Shown here: in pieces, positions 1 to 8,900 of the stretch
How positions within the stretch are numbered: position 1 is the first letter of the stretch
Layout: each line of letters opens with the position of its first letter
Assembly (NCBI GenBank): GCA_021323535.1
Contig: JAJONO010000005.1
Span: 1 to 64,000, forward strand
Reading direction: 5' to 3'
DNA from: Bacteroidota bacterium
GTDB taxonomy: Bacteria > Bacteroidota > Bacteroidia > B-17B0 > Aurantibacillaceae
DNA: 64,000 nt
Notes under the pieces: generated by a model
The model's database searches: none
The model's input: the letters and a program-made list of their open reading frames with translations, nothing else
Told to the model about the DNA's origin: nothing
Position numbers and translations under genes: made by a program

Positions 1-2313
1 GGAATAATTGATAAGGACCTTGCAAGCTATACAACACCTTGCGGAAGACCGGAAACCAATTATGAATTCAATGAATACATAGATGTAAACGGTGATAACA
101 TTGTTCAGCCAAACGAATGTTACCAGTGCTGGGATTTAAATAAGAATTTTAAAAATGAAGTAGAAGAAGATCTTAACGTTGATGGTGTATTCAACGAGGT
201 AGATTGCCAGGTATACGGCGCAAAAGTGCGTCACTTTAATAATATCTGGACATTCGCTTTAGGTTGTATGTTCCTGTATCTTGTTTTCTCGAGGTATTTT
301 TTCAGGAACAATCAGGACCTTGCTTTTTTAGCGGCCCTGCTTTTCACCATGCACCCGATTCACTCCGAAGCAATCGCCAACGTAAAAAGCCGTGACGAAA
401 TTTTCTCTCTCATTTTTGTATCGCTCACATTCCTGTATTCCTTCAAATATATTGAGACCAGAAAAATGTGGGATCTCATCTGGGCCTCGGTCATGTTCCT
501 TCTCGCTCTCTTATCTAAAGAATACGCGGTTATGCTCATTGTGCTTGTGCCGCTTGCTGTTTATACGTTCACAGATAATGATGTGGATCTTCAGGAAATT
601 TTCTCAACCAAACTTATGTTGCGACTTGGCGTTATGATAGGCGTAGCAATTTTTGTTATGATCCTGCACAAGGCTGTCATCAACGAAATGCTAAGCTCTT
701 CGAAAGGAATGAAACGCGCCATTAGTTTTGGCATTCTTGTTGTTCTTGAAATTCTTGCCTGGAAACGTCTCAACGAAACTGCTTTATTAAAAAGATTGAA
801 ACCCTTTGTTCTTACACAGGACATTCGCAATCTTTTAGTTATAGCAATAGGATTTCTTCTTTGCGCGTTGTGCATGCTTTTAATGAAGAGAAGTTTTGAC
901 ATGACAGCTCAGCCTGGCAGTAAACCAATGAGAGCTTTCTGGTTCTTCCCTTTCCTTTACATCATTGTTATGATCGGAGGTTTCTCAAAAACATTCCGCC
1001 AGGTAAAATTCATTAACCTCATGTGCTGGTTTGGTTTTGTGATGCTGTTTTATTTAGGTATGCGTCTTGTGGCCGTAAAATTAAAACCAGGCGTTCCTGA
1101 TACAGAGATTCTTAACAATCCTTATCTACTTGCTGATGGAGAAGAGCGCATTGCTACAAAAGGATATGTGTTAATGAAATATCTTATTCTTCAGTTTTTC
1201 CCTCATCCATTATCATCCGATTATTCGTATAACACCATTGAGTATCGTCATTTTACCAGCTGGGATTTCTTGTTATCGCTTGTCATTCACTTAGGAATGG
1301 TGGTTGCCGCAATTTATTATACACTTAAAAAACACGTGCTTGGTTTCGCGTTAATGACCTATATTCTTTTCGCGTTAATGATTGGTAACGTGTTAATGGA
1401 CATTGGTGCTACTATGGGTGAACGTCTTATCTTCCACTCATCGTTAGGATTTTGTATCGCAGTTGCGTATTGGATAATCACAGGATTCGACAAACTTGCT
1501 GCTTTATCTCTAAACGTAAAGCGTGTTTCGTTAGCGCTCATTGTTTTAGTGGTTGGATTTTTATTTGGCTGCAAAACCTGGGAACGTAACTACGATTGGA
1601 AAAATGATGTAACGCTCTTCTTGAAAGACGTAAAAACAATGCCTAACTCTGTACTCGTACTAGGTAATGCCGGAGCACGTTGGGTTGACCTTGCAGATAC
1701 CAAAGAGGTAACAGGAGTTATTGTACCTGGCCAGGAAAACAAACCTTACAATGATTACAACGGTACACTTAAAATTACCGATGAGGAAGTAAAACAAGGT
1801 GGTTATAAAGACAAGCGTGAAGCCGCTCTTTACAAGGGCATTGGTTTCCTTAAACATGCCATTGAGTTACACCCTCGTTACGTAAACGGTTATCTTAATT
1901 TAGGTCTCGCGCACTTTAAACTGCGTAAAGATTTTGAAGCGTTATACTATTGGAAACTTGCCGAGCGTTTATATCCGAACAACCCTTATCTGCGTAATTA
2001 TTACATTGTGTATTACAATGATCTTAAAAACCGCGGAGCAACAGCCTTCAACCAGGGTAATATGAATCAGGCGGCACAGGAGTACAACAAATGTACTTTG
2101 CTTGATCCTAATAATCCTGAAGGTTGGTATAATCTTGGTGGAGCATACTTTAACCAGCAGAAATTCGCACAGGCAAAATACTGTTGGGAGAGAGCATTGC
2201 AGATCAATCCAAACTATGCAGAAGTTAAAAAGGTTCTTCCTATGATTACACCTGCGATGCTTGGAATTTCTCAACCTACAAATATGGTTCCAATACCAGT
2301 TGACAAACATTAA
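1..2313 (+). CDS. TMTC-like membrane O-mannosyltransferase with C-terminal TPR repeats, 5' truncated
   Basis: The frame is open from base 1, so the track's GTG start at 226 is not the real start; the gene begins upstream of the window. The visible 770 codons open with an extracytoplasmic-looking loop (four Cys and two EF-hand-like loops, codons 28-39 and 57-68). A run of hydrophobic helices follows, and the C-terminal part holds TPR units with the usual Asn-Pro helix breaks. The motif HPIHSEAIANVKSRDE matches the HPxHTEAVA-type loop of the TMTC/PMT glycosyltransferases, membrane enzymes that transfer mannose from a lipid carrier to Ser/Thr of exported proteins. The stop codon overlaps the start of the cupin gene (TAATG), so the two are probably translationally coupled. 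Family membership is well supported; donor and acceptor are unknown. Confidence 0.75.
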   Translation, partial: GIIDKDLASYTTPCGRPETNYEFNEYIDVNGDNIVQPNECYQCWDLNKNFKNEVEEDLNVDGVFNEVDCQVYGAKVRHFNNIWTFALGCMFLYLVFSRYFFRNNQDLAFLAALLFTMHPIHSEAIANVKSRDEIFSLIFVSLTFLYSFKYIETRKMWDLIWASVMFLLALLSKEYAVMLIVLVPLAVYTFTDNDVDLQEIFSTKLMLRLGVMIGVAIFVMILHKAVINEMLSSSKGMKRAISFGILVVLEILAWKRLNETALLKRLKPFVLTQDIRNLLVIAIGFLLCALCMLLMKRSFDMTAQPGSKPMRAFWFFPFLYIIVMIGGFSKTFRQVKFINLMCWFGFVMLFYLGMRLVAVKLKPGVPDTEILNNPYLLADGEERIATKGYVLMKYLILQFFPHPLSSDYSYNTIEYRHFTSWDFLLSLVIHLGMVVAAIYYTLKKHVLGFALMTYILFALMIGNVLMDIGATMGERLIFHSSLGFCIAVAYWIITGFDKLAALSLNVKRVSLALIVLVVGFLFGCKTWERNYDWKNDVTLFLKDVKTMPNSVLVLGNAGARWVDLADTKEVTGVIVPGQENKPYNDYNGTLKITDEEVKQGGYKDKREAALYKGIGFLKHAIELHPRYVNGYLNLGLAHFKLRKDFEALYYWKLAERLYPNNPYLRNYYIVYYNDLKNRGATAFNQGNMNQAAQEYNKCTLLDPNNPEGWYNLGGAYFNQQKFAQAKYCWERALQINPNYAEVKKVLPMITPAMLGISQPTNMVPIPVDKH

Positions 2314-2714
2314 TGTATTTCATTGCAATAATTTTTGCTCTGAGTTTATTTTCAGCGAAATCGCAAACGGTTAGCAGTACTGACACCATCGGGGCTAAAT
2401 CCGTAAGTGAAAATCTCTATAACAAAACCCTCTTTGGCGATAGTCTTGCCAGTAGCTTTTGCATCACCATTAAAAAGGAAGTAAAGGCGCATAAACATGT
2501 AACGCACAGTGAACATGTGATTGTACTGGAAGGCGAAGGCAATATGAAGATGGGCGATAAAACATTCACAATAAAAAAAGGAGATGTAGTTTTTATTCCG
2601 AAGAATACCATTCACTCTGTAAAAACAACAAGCAAAGCTCCTTTAAAAGTAATAAGTGTTCAGGCACCTTTGTTCGATGGTAAGGACAGAATAATGATCG
2701 AAGAAAAAAAATGA
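2313..2714 (+). CDS. secreted single-domain cupin protein
   Basis: This 133-residue protein has an N-terminal signal peptide (cleavage probably after about residue 18, ending SAKSQ) and one cupin_2 barrel. The two conserved cupin motifs are visible: a His-rich first motif around HKHVTHSEHV and a second around KGDVVFIPKNTIH, which together supply metal-binding His residues. Cupins of this size bind metal and small ligands or act as isomerases or dioxygenases; nothing here identifies the substrate. Its ATG overlaps the upstream stop by one base, and its own stop overlaps the next gene by four bases (ATGA). It is therefore the middle gene of a tight three-gene unit. An extracytoplasmic location is inferred from the signal peptide. 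Confidence 0.75.
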   Translation: MYFIAIIFALSLFSAKSQTVSSTDTIGAKSVSENLYNKTLFGDSLASSFCITIKKEVKAHKHVTHSEHVIVLEGEGNMKMGDKTFTIKKGDVVFIPKNTIHSVKTTSKAPLKVISVQAPLFDGKDRIMIEEKK

Positions 2715-4822
2715 AGAAACTTTTTTTAGCAACAGGATTAATCGCGTTTTGTTCAGGCACATTTGCTCAGGTACTTTTCAGTCATAGTGCAGGAAATCTT
2801 ACATTACAAACATATCCGGCCGGGTCGGGAGTTGTTCAATACACAAACGTTCCGGCAGCCTTCAGTGTGATCAACGATGGACTTACAAATAATTCCGGTG
2901 CCACAAACAATCCTAATTCTCCTTTTCATGCTCCTGGTTTTGCAACTGAAGGCTGGGCAGTTAAATATAATGCTTTAGAGAACGATACATTTTTTGTGAG
3001 TACAAGCTGGACATACAGCACTGAAGTAAATTGCGATCGCTGGATGATAACTTCTCCGGTTTCAAATATTGGTGCTAATTCTGTTCTGACATGGCTGGCT
3101 AAAAGTCCCGACGCTTCTTTTCCCGATGGTTACGAAGTTTACGGCACCAATAAAACAGGAACGCTTACCGCAGGAGATTTTACTCCAGGGGATAAACTAT
3201 TTTCCATCGCTGACGGGAATACTTCAGGGGGCGGAGAAAAAAGTACCTGGACAAGACGATCGGCCCACCTTGGCGCTTTTGCTGGACAAACATTACGTTT
3301 TGCATTCAGAAATAATTCCAAAGACATGTTCCAGTTATGGATCGATGATATTGAAGTAACTACTTTGCCATTTCTCACCGATGGATCATGTACTTCTGTT
3401 GAAACAGAAAAATATACACTCGTAAACAGTAACCATACCATCAGCGTTAATTACATGAACCTTGGCGCTGCCACAATTAATACTGTGGTGCTGAATTACC
3501 AATTCGGAACATCGGTTGTTTCATCACAAACTTTTACTTTCACCGAAGGACTTTCTTATCTCCAAAGCAACAAGTTGTCTTTCAGTCTTCCTTATTCCAT
3601 TTCTACGCCAGGGTATTATCCGATAAAAGTATGGTCGACTTTGACCAATGGAACAGCTGATCAGAACCTTGCCAACGACACCGCTAAGTTTTACGTAACG
3701 GTACAGGCATCTACTCCAAAGAAAAATGTACTTGTTGAACAATTCGTAAGCGCAAACGATCCTGAGTCGACAGATGCGCAGCAGAAAATTCTGGCGCTTC
3801 AGACAAAAACGCCATTACAATCCGACTCCATTGTTGTGGTAAACATTCATGATAATGATTCTATGAAAGAAGCAAATTCCACAGGCGTTTTAACAACGTA
3901 CAAAAAGAATTTCGCTACAGCAATGGTGGACAGAGTTTATTATCCGAACCTCAACACAAATACCATTAACAGGCAGAATTATTTAAGCCGGACTTACGAA
4001 AGAGCGCAATCCGTTACACCTGTTTCGGTGAGCATTATCAATAAAAGTTATAATACAGGAACAAAAGATCTATCATTTACTGTTAAAGCAGATTTTGTTG
4101 GAGAAGTTCAGGGAGATTACCGTATCAATGCTTATCTCATCGAAAATTATGTTCACGGAAAGTTATCAGACACAACGGTAAATGGTTTTAATCAGTTGAA
4201 TGATTATTACAATGTGCCATGGTCCAACGCTTACCAGTTAGGATACTATGCGCCGTTGGTTAATAGCTGGGTGATCAATGCCTGGTTATACAAACATCAG
4301 CGTGTTTTAATTCACTCATTCGATGGTTCTTTTGGAAGTTCTGGAATAATTCCTCAAACCGGAGGAACATCAGGACAATCGTACCAATCTACATTTACTG
4401 TTAGCATACCAACTTCAACTAATGGTGTATCAAGATACAATGCCGATAACATTTACATTGTGGCGTTTGTGGCCGAATATAATTCAGACAAATACAAAAG
4501 AGACGTGTTGAATGTAAGTATGGACAAACTGAATTCGAATAATGAAGTAGTTGGCATTACAGAAAGAGTTCAGGAAAACATCATTAAAGTATATCCTAAT
4601 CCATCGGAAGGAATTGTTTATCTCGCTTCGTCAAAAGAAAACAATAATTACATCATCAACCTATGCGATCTTTTGGGAAAATGTGTCATGACCAAACACA
4701 TTGTGAATGCTTTTCAGACCGAAAAACTCGATCTTTCTATCCTTAGCGAAGGAGCTTATTTACTTAACGTTCAGACAGAATCGGGAGTTTACAGGGATAA
4801 AATCGTGATCCGAAAAAACTAA
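2711..4822 (+). CDS. T9SS-exported Omp28-like protein with choice-of-anchor J domain
   Basis: The 703-residue protein has a signal peptide (MKKLFLATGLIAFCSGTFAQ). A cleaved-adhesin/choice-of-anchor-J-type beta-sandwich lies at about residues 25-225 (WIDDIEV near its end). A central region around VLVEQF resembles Omp28-family proteins, but the CGWCP-type cysteine motif expected just after it is absent. The C-terminus is a type A T9SS sorting domain (VYPNPSEG, then LSEGAYLLNV, ending IVIRKN), so the product should cross the outer membrane by T9SS and end up surface-attached or released. It overlaps the cupin gene by four bases (ATGA). A perfect promoter for a tRNA follows closely, so the operon ends here. 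Ligand or enzymatic role is unknown. Confidence 0.8.
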   Translation: MKKLFLATGLIAFCSGTFAQVLFSHSAGNLTLQTYPAGSGVVQYTNVPAAFSVINDGLTNNSGATNNPNSPFHAPGFATEGWAVKYNALENDTFFVSTSWTYSTEVNCDRWMITSPVSNIGANSVLTWLAKSPDASFPDGYEVYGTNKTGTLTAGDFTPGDKLFSIADGNTSGGGEKSTWTRRSAHLGAFAGQTLRFAFRNNSKDMFQLWIDDIEVTTLPFLTDGSCTSVETEKYTLVNSNHTISVNYMNLGAATINTVVLNYQFGTSVVSSQTFTFTEGLSYLQSNKLSFSLPYSISTPGYYPIKVWSTLTNGTADQNLANDTAKFYVTVQASTPKKNVLVEQFVSANDPESTDAQQKILALQTKTPLQSDSIVVVNIHDNDSMKEANSTGVLTTYKKNFATAMVDRVYYPNLNTNTINRQNYLSRTYERAQSVTPVSVSIINKSYNTGTKDLSFTVKADFVGEVQGDYRINAYLIENYVHGKLSDTTVNGFNQLNDYYNVPWSNAYQLGYYAPLVNSWVINAWLYKHQRVLIHSFDGSFGSSGIIPQTGGTSGQSYQSTFTVSIPTSTNGVSRYNADNIYIVAFVAEYNSDKYKRDVLNVSMDKLNSNNEVVGITERVQENIIKVYPNPSEGIVYLASSKENNNYIINLCDLLGKCVMTKHIVNAFQTEKLDLSILSEGAYLLNVQTESGVYRDKIVIRKN

Positions 4823-4823
4823 A

Positions 4824-4843
4824 CGGCAAAGTATTTTTTGCCG
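4824..4843 (+). terminator. short hairpin after the T9SS gene
   Basis: CGGCAAA and TTTGCCG form a 7-bp stem right after the stop codon. The U-tract is poor (GATATT), so it is a weak terminator candidate. Its 3' arm also supplies the TTTG of the tRNA promoter. Confidence 0.4.
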
Positions 4844-4867
4844 GATATTAAAAAATCCGTATCTTTG
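4837..4867 (+). promoter_or_regulatory. Bacteroidota promoter for tRNA-Leu(TAG)
   Basis: TTTG (4837-4840), 19 nt, then TATCTTTG (4860-4867), matching the -33/-7 consensus TTTG-N19-TAnnTTTG exactly. The tRNA starts 13 nt after the -7 box. Confidence 0.75.
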
Positions 4868-4880
4868 ATGTCCCAAATAC

Positions 4881-4964
4881 GCGGATGTGGCGTAATGGCA
4901 GCCGCACCAGACTTAGGATCTGGCGCCGCGAGGCGTGGGGGTTCGAGTCCCTTCATCCGCACCA
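4881..4964 (+). tRNA. tRNA-Leu (anticodon TAG)
   Basis: This is a class II cloverleaf. The acceptor stem is GCGGATG/CATCCGC, the anticodon stem CCAGA/TCTGG, and the 7-nt loop CTTAGGA has U33 and anticodon TAG. A long variable arm and the T-loop GTTCGAGTC follow. Discriminator A is followed by an encoded CCA, unlike the neighbouring tRNA. It decodes CUA and probably other CUN leucine codons. Confidence 0.95.
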
Positions 4965-5062
4965 TAAAGCAGAAAGAATCCAACCAATAGGTTGGATTTT
5001 TCGCTTTATGGTGCGGTGGTGAAGCGCAAAATATACTAAAGCAAATTTTTCTGCTTCACCAC
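4959..5062. repeat. two consecutive inverted repeats between the tRNA-Leu genes
   Basis: First hairpin (4959-5014): outer arms GCACCATAAAGC and GCTTTATGGTGC pair over 12 bp, and an inner AATCCAACC/GGTTGGATT stem pairs over 9 bp. The outer 5' arm includes the last bases of the upstream tRNA, including its CCA. Second (5016-5062): GTGGTGAAGC and GCTTCACCAC pair over 10 bp around a 27-nt loop. The first could be a terminator (TTTTT lies next to the inner stem), but its outer stem would sequester the tRNA 3' end in the precursor. Confidence 0.65.
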
Positions 5063-5077
5063 TAATCAAAAATCCCT

Positions 5078-5085
5078 TACCTTTG
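5078..5085 (+). promoter_or_regulatory. -7 box for tRNA-Leu(CAG)
   Basis: TACCTTTG matches the -7 consensus TAnnTTTG, 11 nt before the tRNA. No good TTTG sits 19 nt upstream; TTCTG nearby is the best partial -33 match. Confidence 0.5.
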
Positions 5086-5096
5086 TATCAACGTCA

Positions 5097-5180
5097 GCCC
5101 ACATGGCGAAATTGGCAAACGTTGCGGTCTCAGAAGCCGTTGGAGTTATATCCTTGGGAGTTCGAGTCTCCCTGTGGGCA
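5097..5180 (+). tRNA. tRNA-Leu (anticodon CAG)
   Basis: This is a class II tRNA. Acceptor arms GCCCACA/TGTGGGC pair over 7 bp. The anticodon stem GCGGT/GCCGT includes two G-U pairs, and the loop CTCAGAA gives anticodon CAG. It has a long variable arm, T-loop GTTCGAGTC and discriminator A. CCA is not encoded (the next bases are CAT). It decodes CUG. Confidence 0.93.
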
Positions 5181-5210
5181 CATCATTAAAAAACAGAGTG
5201 AGGAAAGAGG

Positions 5211-5235
5211 ACGAAGGTCTGTTCTTCGCTTTTTT
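5211..5235 (+). terminator. possible terminator after tRNA-Leu(CAG)
   Basis: A short CGAAG/CTTCG stem is followed by a run of T (CTTTTTT). It is weak but well placed to end the tRNA transcript. Confidence 0.4.
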
Positions 5236-5299
5236 GTTTTCGTTAAATTGCTTGATTTTGTGGTGCTTTATATTGCGATAAAAAATCCTGAATCTACAT

Positions 5300-5773
5300 T
5301 CAGTTTTTCACTCCCGCTTTCCTGGAAATCATTCCATCAATCCCCTCTGTAACAGCTCTCCATTGTTCGTACCATTTTTCCTGAACAAAATTACTCTGGG
5401 CATCGCTCACAATGATTTTATTTTTATCCCAGCCAATTGTAACACTTACGCCACCACGATCATACACAGTACCTTTTTCTGTGTTGTATTTGATCTTATT
5501 GAATGAATTCTTCTGAAGAAGTGTATAAAGACTATCTCTTTCGGCTATTGAAAGTTTAAAACGCTTCTCAACCACTTTACCATCTTCCCGCTTTCTGAAA
5601 TGACAGCTGTCGGCCGAAACATCGATCTGTACGGAGTAATCCATCATACCACCGTCGACATGATAATCAATCACTAAATCGTCGGGACGTTTTGTAGGAA
5701 GATCCGGATTTTTTTGTCCGCACGACAGAAGAAAAACAAATAAAGAAAATGCAATGAAATAGGTTTTTTTCAT
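5300..5773 (-). CDS. small lipoprotein, unknown function
   Basis: The ATG at 5773 is preferred over the track's start ten codons upstream because it begins a clean lipoprotein signal: MKKTYFIAFSLFVFLLSC, with lipobox LLSC. The mature part is about 140 residues, mixed charged and beta-rich, ending in a helical segment with several Trp residues (KWYEQWRAV). I recognise no domain. It stands alone on the minus strand, facing the tRNA genes and divergent from secDF. Periplasmic or outer-membrane-anchored location follows from the lipobox; function is unknown. Confidence 0.7.
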   Translation of the reverse strand: MKKTYFIAFSLFVFLLSCGQKNPDLPTKRPDDLVIDYHVDGGMMDYSVQIDVSADSCHFRKREDGKVVEKRFKLSIAERDSLYTLLQKNSFNKIKYNTEKGTVYDRGGVSVTIGWDKNKIIVSDAQSNFVQEKWYEQWRAVTEGIDGMISRKAGVKN

Positions 5774-5881
5774 AGTAAATGAAGCTCGCCAAATATAAAG
5801 CAAAAAAACCTGTCAGAAACACGCCAAAAAAGCATGGTTTTAGCTCGCAAATTACTCTCTATCAGTTTTTTAATGTTAAAA

Positions 5882-5912
5882 TTGGCAAATATGGGCTAAA
5901 ATGATATATTTG
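5882..5912 (+). promoter_or_regulatory. promoter of secDF
   Basis: TTGG (from 5882) and TATATTTG (5905-5912) match the Bacteroidota -33/-7 boxes with about 20 nt between them. The ATG of secDF lies 42 nt after the -7 box. Confidence 0.7.
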
Positions 5913-5954
5913 CACCCTTAATTAAAAAAATTACATAGTAGAAATTCTAAGATT

Positions 5955-8900
5955 ATGCAAAACAAAGGTGCTATTAAAATATTCGCCACTTTACTTACCC
6001 TGGCGTGTATTTTTTATTTATCGTTTACGTGGGTGACCAGTGGTGTTGAGGATGACGCAAAAGAGTATGCCAGTACGTACACGTCTTCTGCAAAAGTATT
6101 GTCTGCAGCAAATGAATATGCAAAGGGCAACGAAGCAAAGAAGACGAGTTATCTCGACTCCATCAAAACATACGTAGCTGATCGTTACCTCGATTCAATT
6201 AAGAAAATCGTTGTGTACGATATTTTCATTGCAGACTACACGTATGAAGAATGTAAAAAGAACGCGATCAATCTTGGTCTCGACTTACGTGGTGGTATGA
6301 ACGTAACACTTGAAGTTTCTGTAATGGATATCATCAAGAACCTGAGCAATGATAACCAGGACATTACTTTCAGAAACGCTCTCAAACAAGCACATGATAA
6401 TCTTGGTAAAAATAACAACGATGATTTCATCACCTTGTTCGAGAAATATTACAAACAACTCTCTAACGGACAAGGTCGTCTTGCTCCATTATTCCAGAGT
6501 ATTGAAAATAAAAACAAGATCAGCTACAACTCTTCGAACGAAGAAGTGATCAGGTTTTTAAAAGAACGGGTTTCTGAAGCTGTTGCTAACGCTGAGAAAA
6601 CATTTCGCAGTCGTATCGATCGTTTTGGTGTAACACAACCAAACATTCAGAAATTAGAGGCAAGCGGACGTATCCTGATTGAGTTACCTGGCGTGAAAGA
6701 AAAAGCGCGCGTTCGCGAACTTTTACAGGGAACTGCAAACCTTGAGTTCTGGGAAACTTATGAGAACGGTGAGATTGCCAACTTAATGGACAAAGCTAAC
6801 TACGCTGTGCGTAAAGAGCTTTTCCCTGAAACAATTTCAGAAGTTAAAGTTGAAACTCCAGACACTAACGCAGTAGTTAATCCGACTGCAACTTCAACTA
6901 CTTCAACTACCAGTTCTTCTACAGCTGCTTCTACTTCTACCGCTACAACTCCTGGCGATAGTGGTAAAATTGCCGATTCAGCTGCGTTGAAAGCTGCTTC
7001 TGCGTCTTCTGTAAATCCACAGGATACAGCAATGAAGAATTTCCGTAAACGTTATCCGCTTTACTCAATGTCTTCGCCTCTCATTCCAAACATTGTTTTT
7101 GAAGGAGACAAGCCTAAATCATATGGTGAAGGACCAGTATTAGGTCGTTCTTATTCCAAAGCCGATACAGCTTTAGTAAATAAATACCTTGCCATTGCAA
7201 GATCTAAAAACATCTTCCCGTCGAAATTAAAATTCATGTGGAGCGCGAAAGAGGTTGAGCAAAAACAGGAAGGTAAAGTTGTTGCTTCGTATTTCGAATT
7301 ATATCTTATTAAACAAACCGACAGTAAAGGTAAAGCTGCATTAAGCGGTGATATTATTACTGACGCGCGTAAAGATTATAACCAGCAATCTGGTGGTATG
7401 CCTGTTATCAGCATGAACATGAATAGCGAGGCTGCTCAAAAATGGAAAACAATTACTGGCGCCAATAGAGGTAAATGTGTTGCTGTTGTAATGGATAACA
7501 TGGTTTACTCTGCCCCGCGTGTTAATGGCGAAATTGCAGGTGGTCAATCACAAATCACAGGTAACTTTACAGATGCTGAAGCCGACGCTTTAGCTGCTAT
7601 TTTAAGCGCAGGTAAACTCCCTGCTCCTGCCCATATCGTTGAAGAAAGTGTTGTTGGTGCAACCTTAGGTCAGGAAGCGATTTCAGCAGGTTTAATGAGT
7701 TTTGTGATCGCTCTCGTGGTTATCCTCTTATTCATGGCCGCTTACTATAACAAAGCAGGTATTGTTGCAAACATAGCGCTTATTGCAAACATGTTCTTTA
7801 TCATGGGGGTTTTAACTTCTATGGGAGCTGTTTTAACTTTACCGGGTATTGCAGGTATCGTATTAACTATCGGTCTCGCCGTGGATGCCAACATCCTTAT
7901 CTTCGAGCGTGTTCGTGAGGAACTTGCTCTTGGAAAATCTTCCGCGCAAGCTATTAAAGAAGGTTTCAAACATGCGATGTCTTCGATCATTGACTCCAAC
8001 ATTACACTTTTATTATTAGGTATTATTCTTTACGTATTTGGTAGCGGTCCGGTACAAGGTTTCGCAACTACTTTATGCGTTGGTATCCTTGCTTCTTTAT
8101 TCTCTGCTATTTTAATTACACGCGTGATCTTCGAATGGATGCTTGAGCGTAAGATGACCATTCCTTTCGACAACAGCGCTACACGTAACGCATTCAAAAA
8201 TGTAAGCATCGACTTCGTAGGAAAACGTAAAGTATATTACGCTATCTCTACATTAGTTATTATTGCAGGTGTTGTATTCTTCTTCAAGAACGATGGATTA
8301 AACTTAGGTGTTGACTTTAAAGGAGGCCGTACTTACCAGGTTCGTTTTGATAAGGATGTAAATACAGAAGATGTTAAAAAAGCTCTTGCTGTAGAATTCA
8401 AAGAAGCTCCTATCGTTAAAACTGTTGGTAACGGTTCAAGCCAGGTGAAAATCACAACTACTTACCGTGTCTCTGACAATGCTCCTAAAGTAGACGAAGA
8501 AGTAGAAGCTCAACTCGTTAAAGGTTTATCTTCTTTCGGGGTTACAAATGATAACATCGTTCAATCCCAGAAAGTAGGTCCTACTATTGCAACAGACGTT
8601 GTTTACGGTGCTTATGGAGCGATCCTGTTCTCATGTTTAATGATGTTCATTTACATTGTTATCCGTTTCCGTAAATGGCAATATGGTCTTGGTTCAGTTG
8701 TGGCTTTATTCCATGACGTACTTATTGTATTATCATTCTACACCATTTTCGACGGGGTACTTCCATTCTCATTAGAGATTGGTCAGGATTTCATTGCGGC
8801 TATCTTAACGGTAATGGGTTACACCATGACTGAAACGGTAGTTGTGTTTGACAGGATCCGTGAAAAATTAACTGAGGCCGGTAAAGCAGATGTGTTTGGT

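Noticed and set aside
226-2313. GTG at 226 as the start of the mannosyltransferase gene
   Set aside because: The frame is open to base 1 with coherent protein sequence, and a start there would remove the first membrane segments.
5083-5352. 89-residue ORF
   Set aside because: It runs across tRNA-Leu(CAG) and has no protein-like features.
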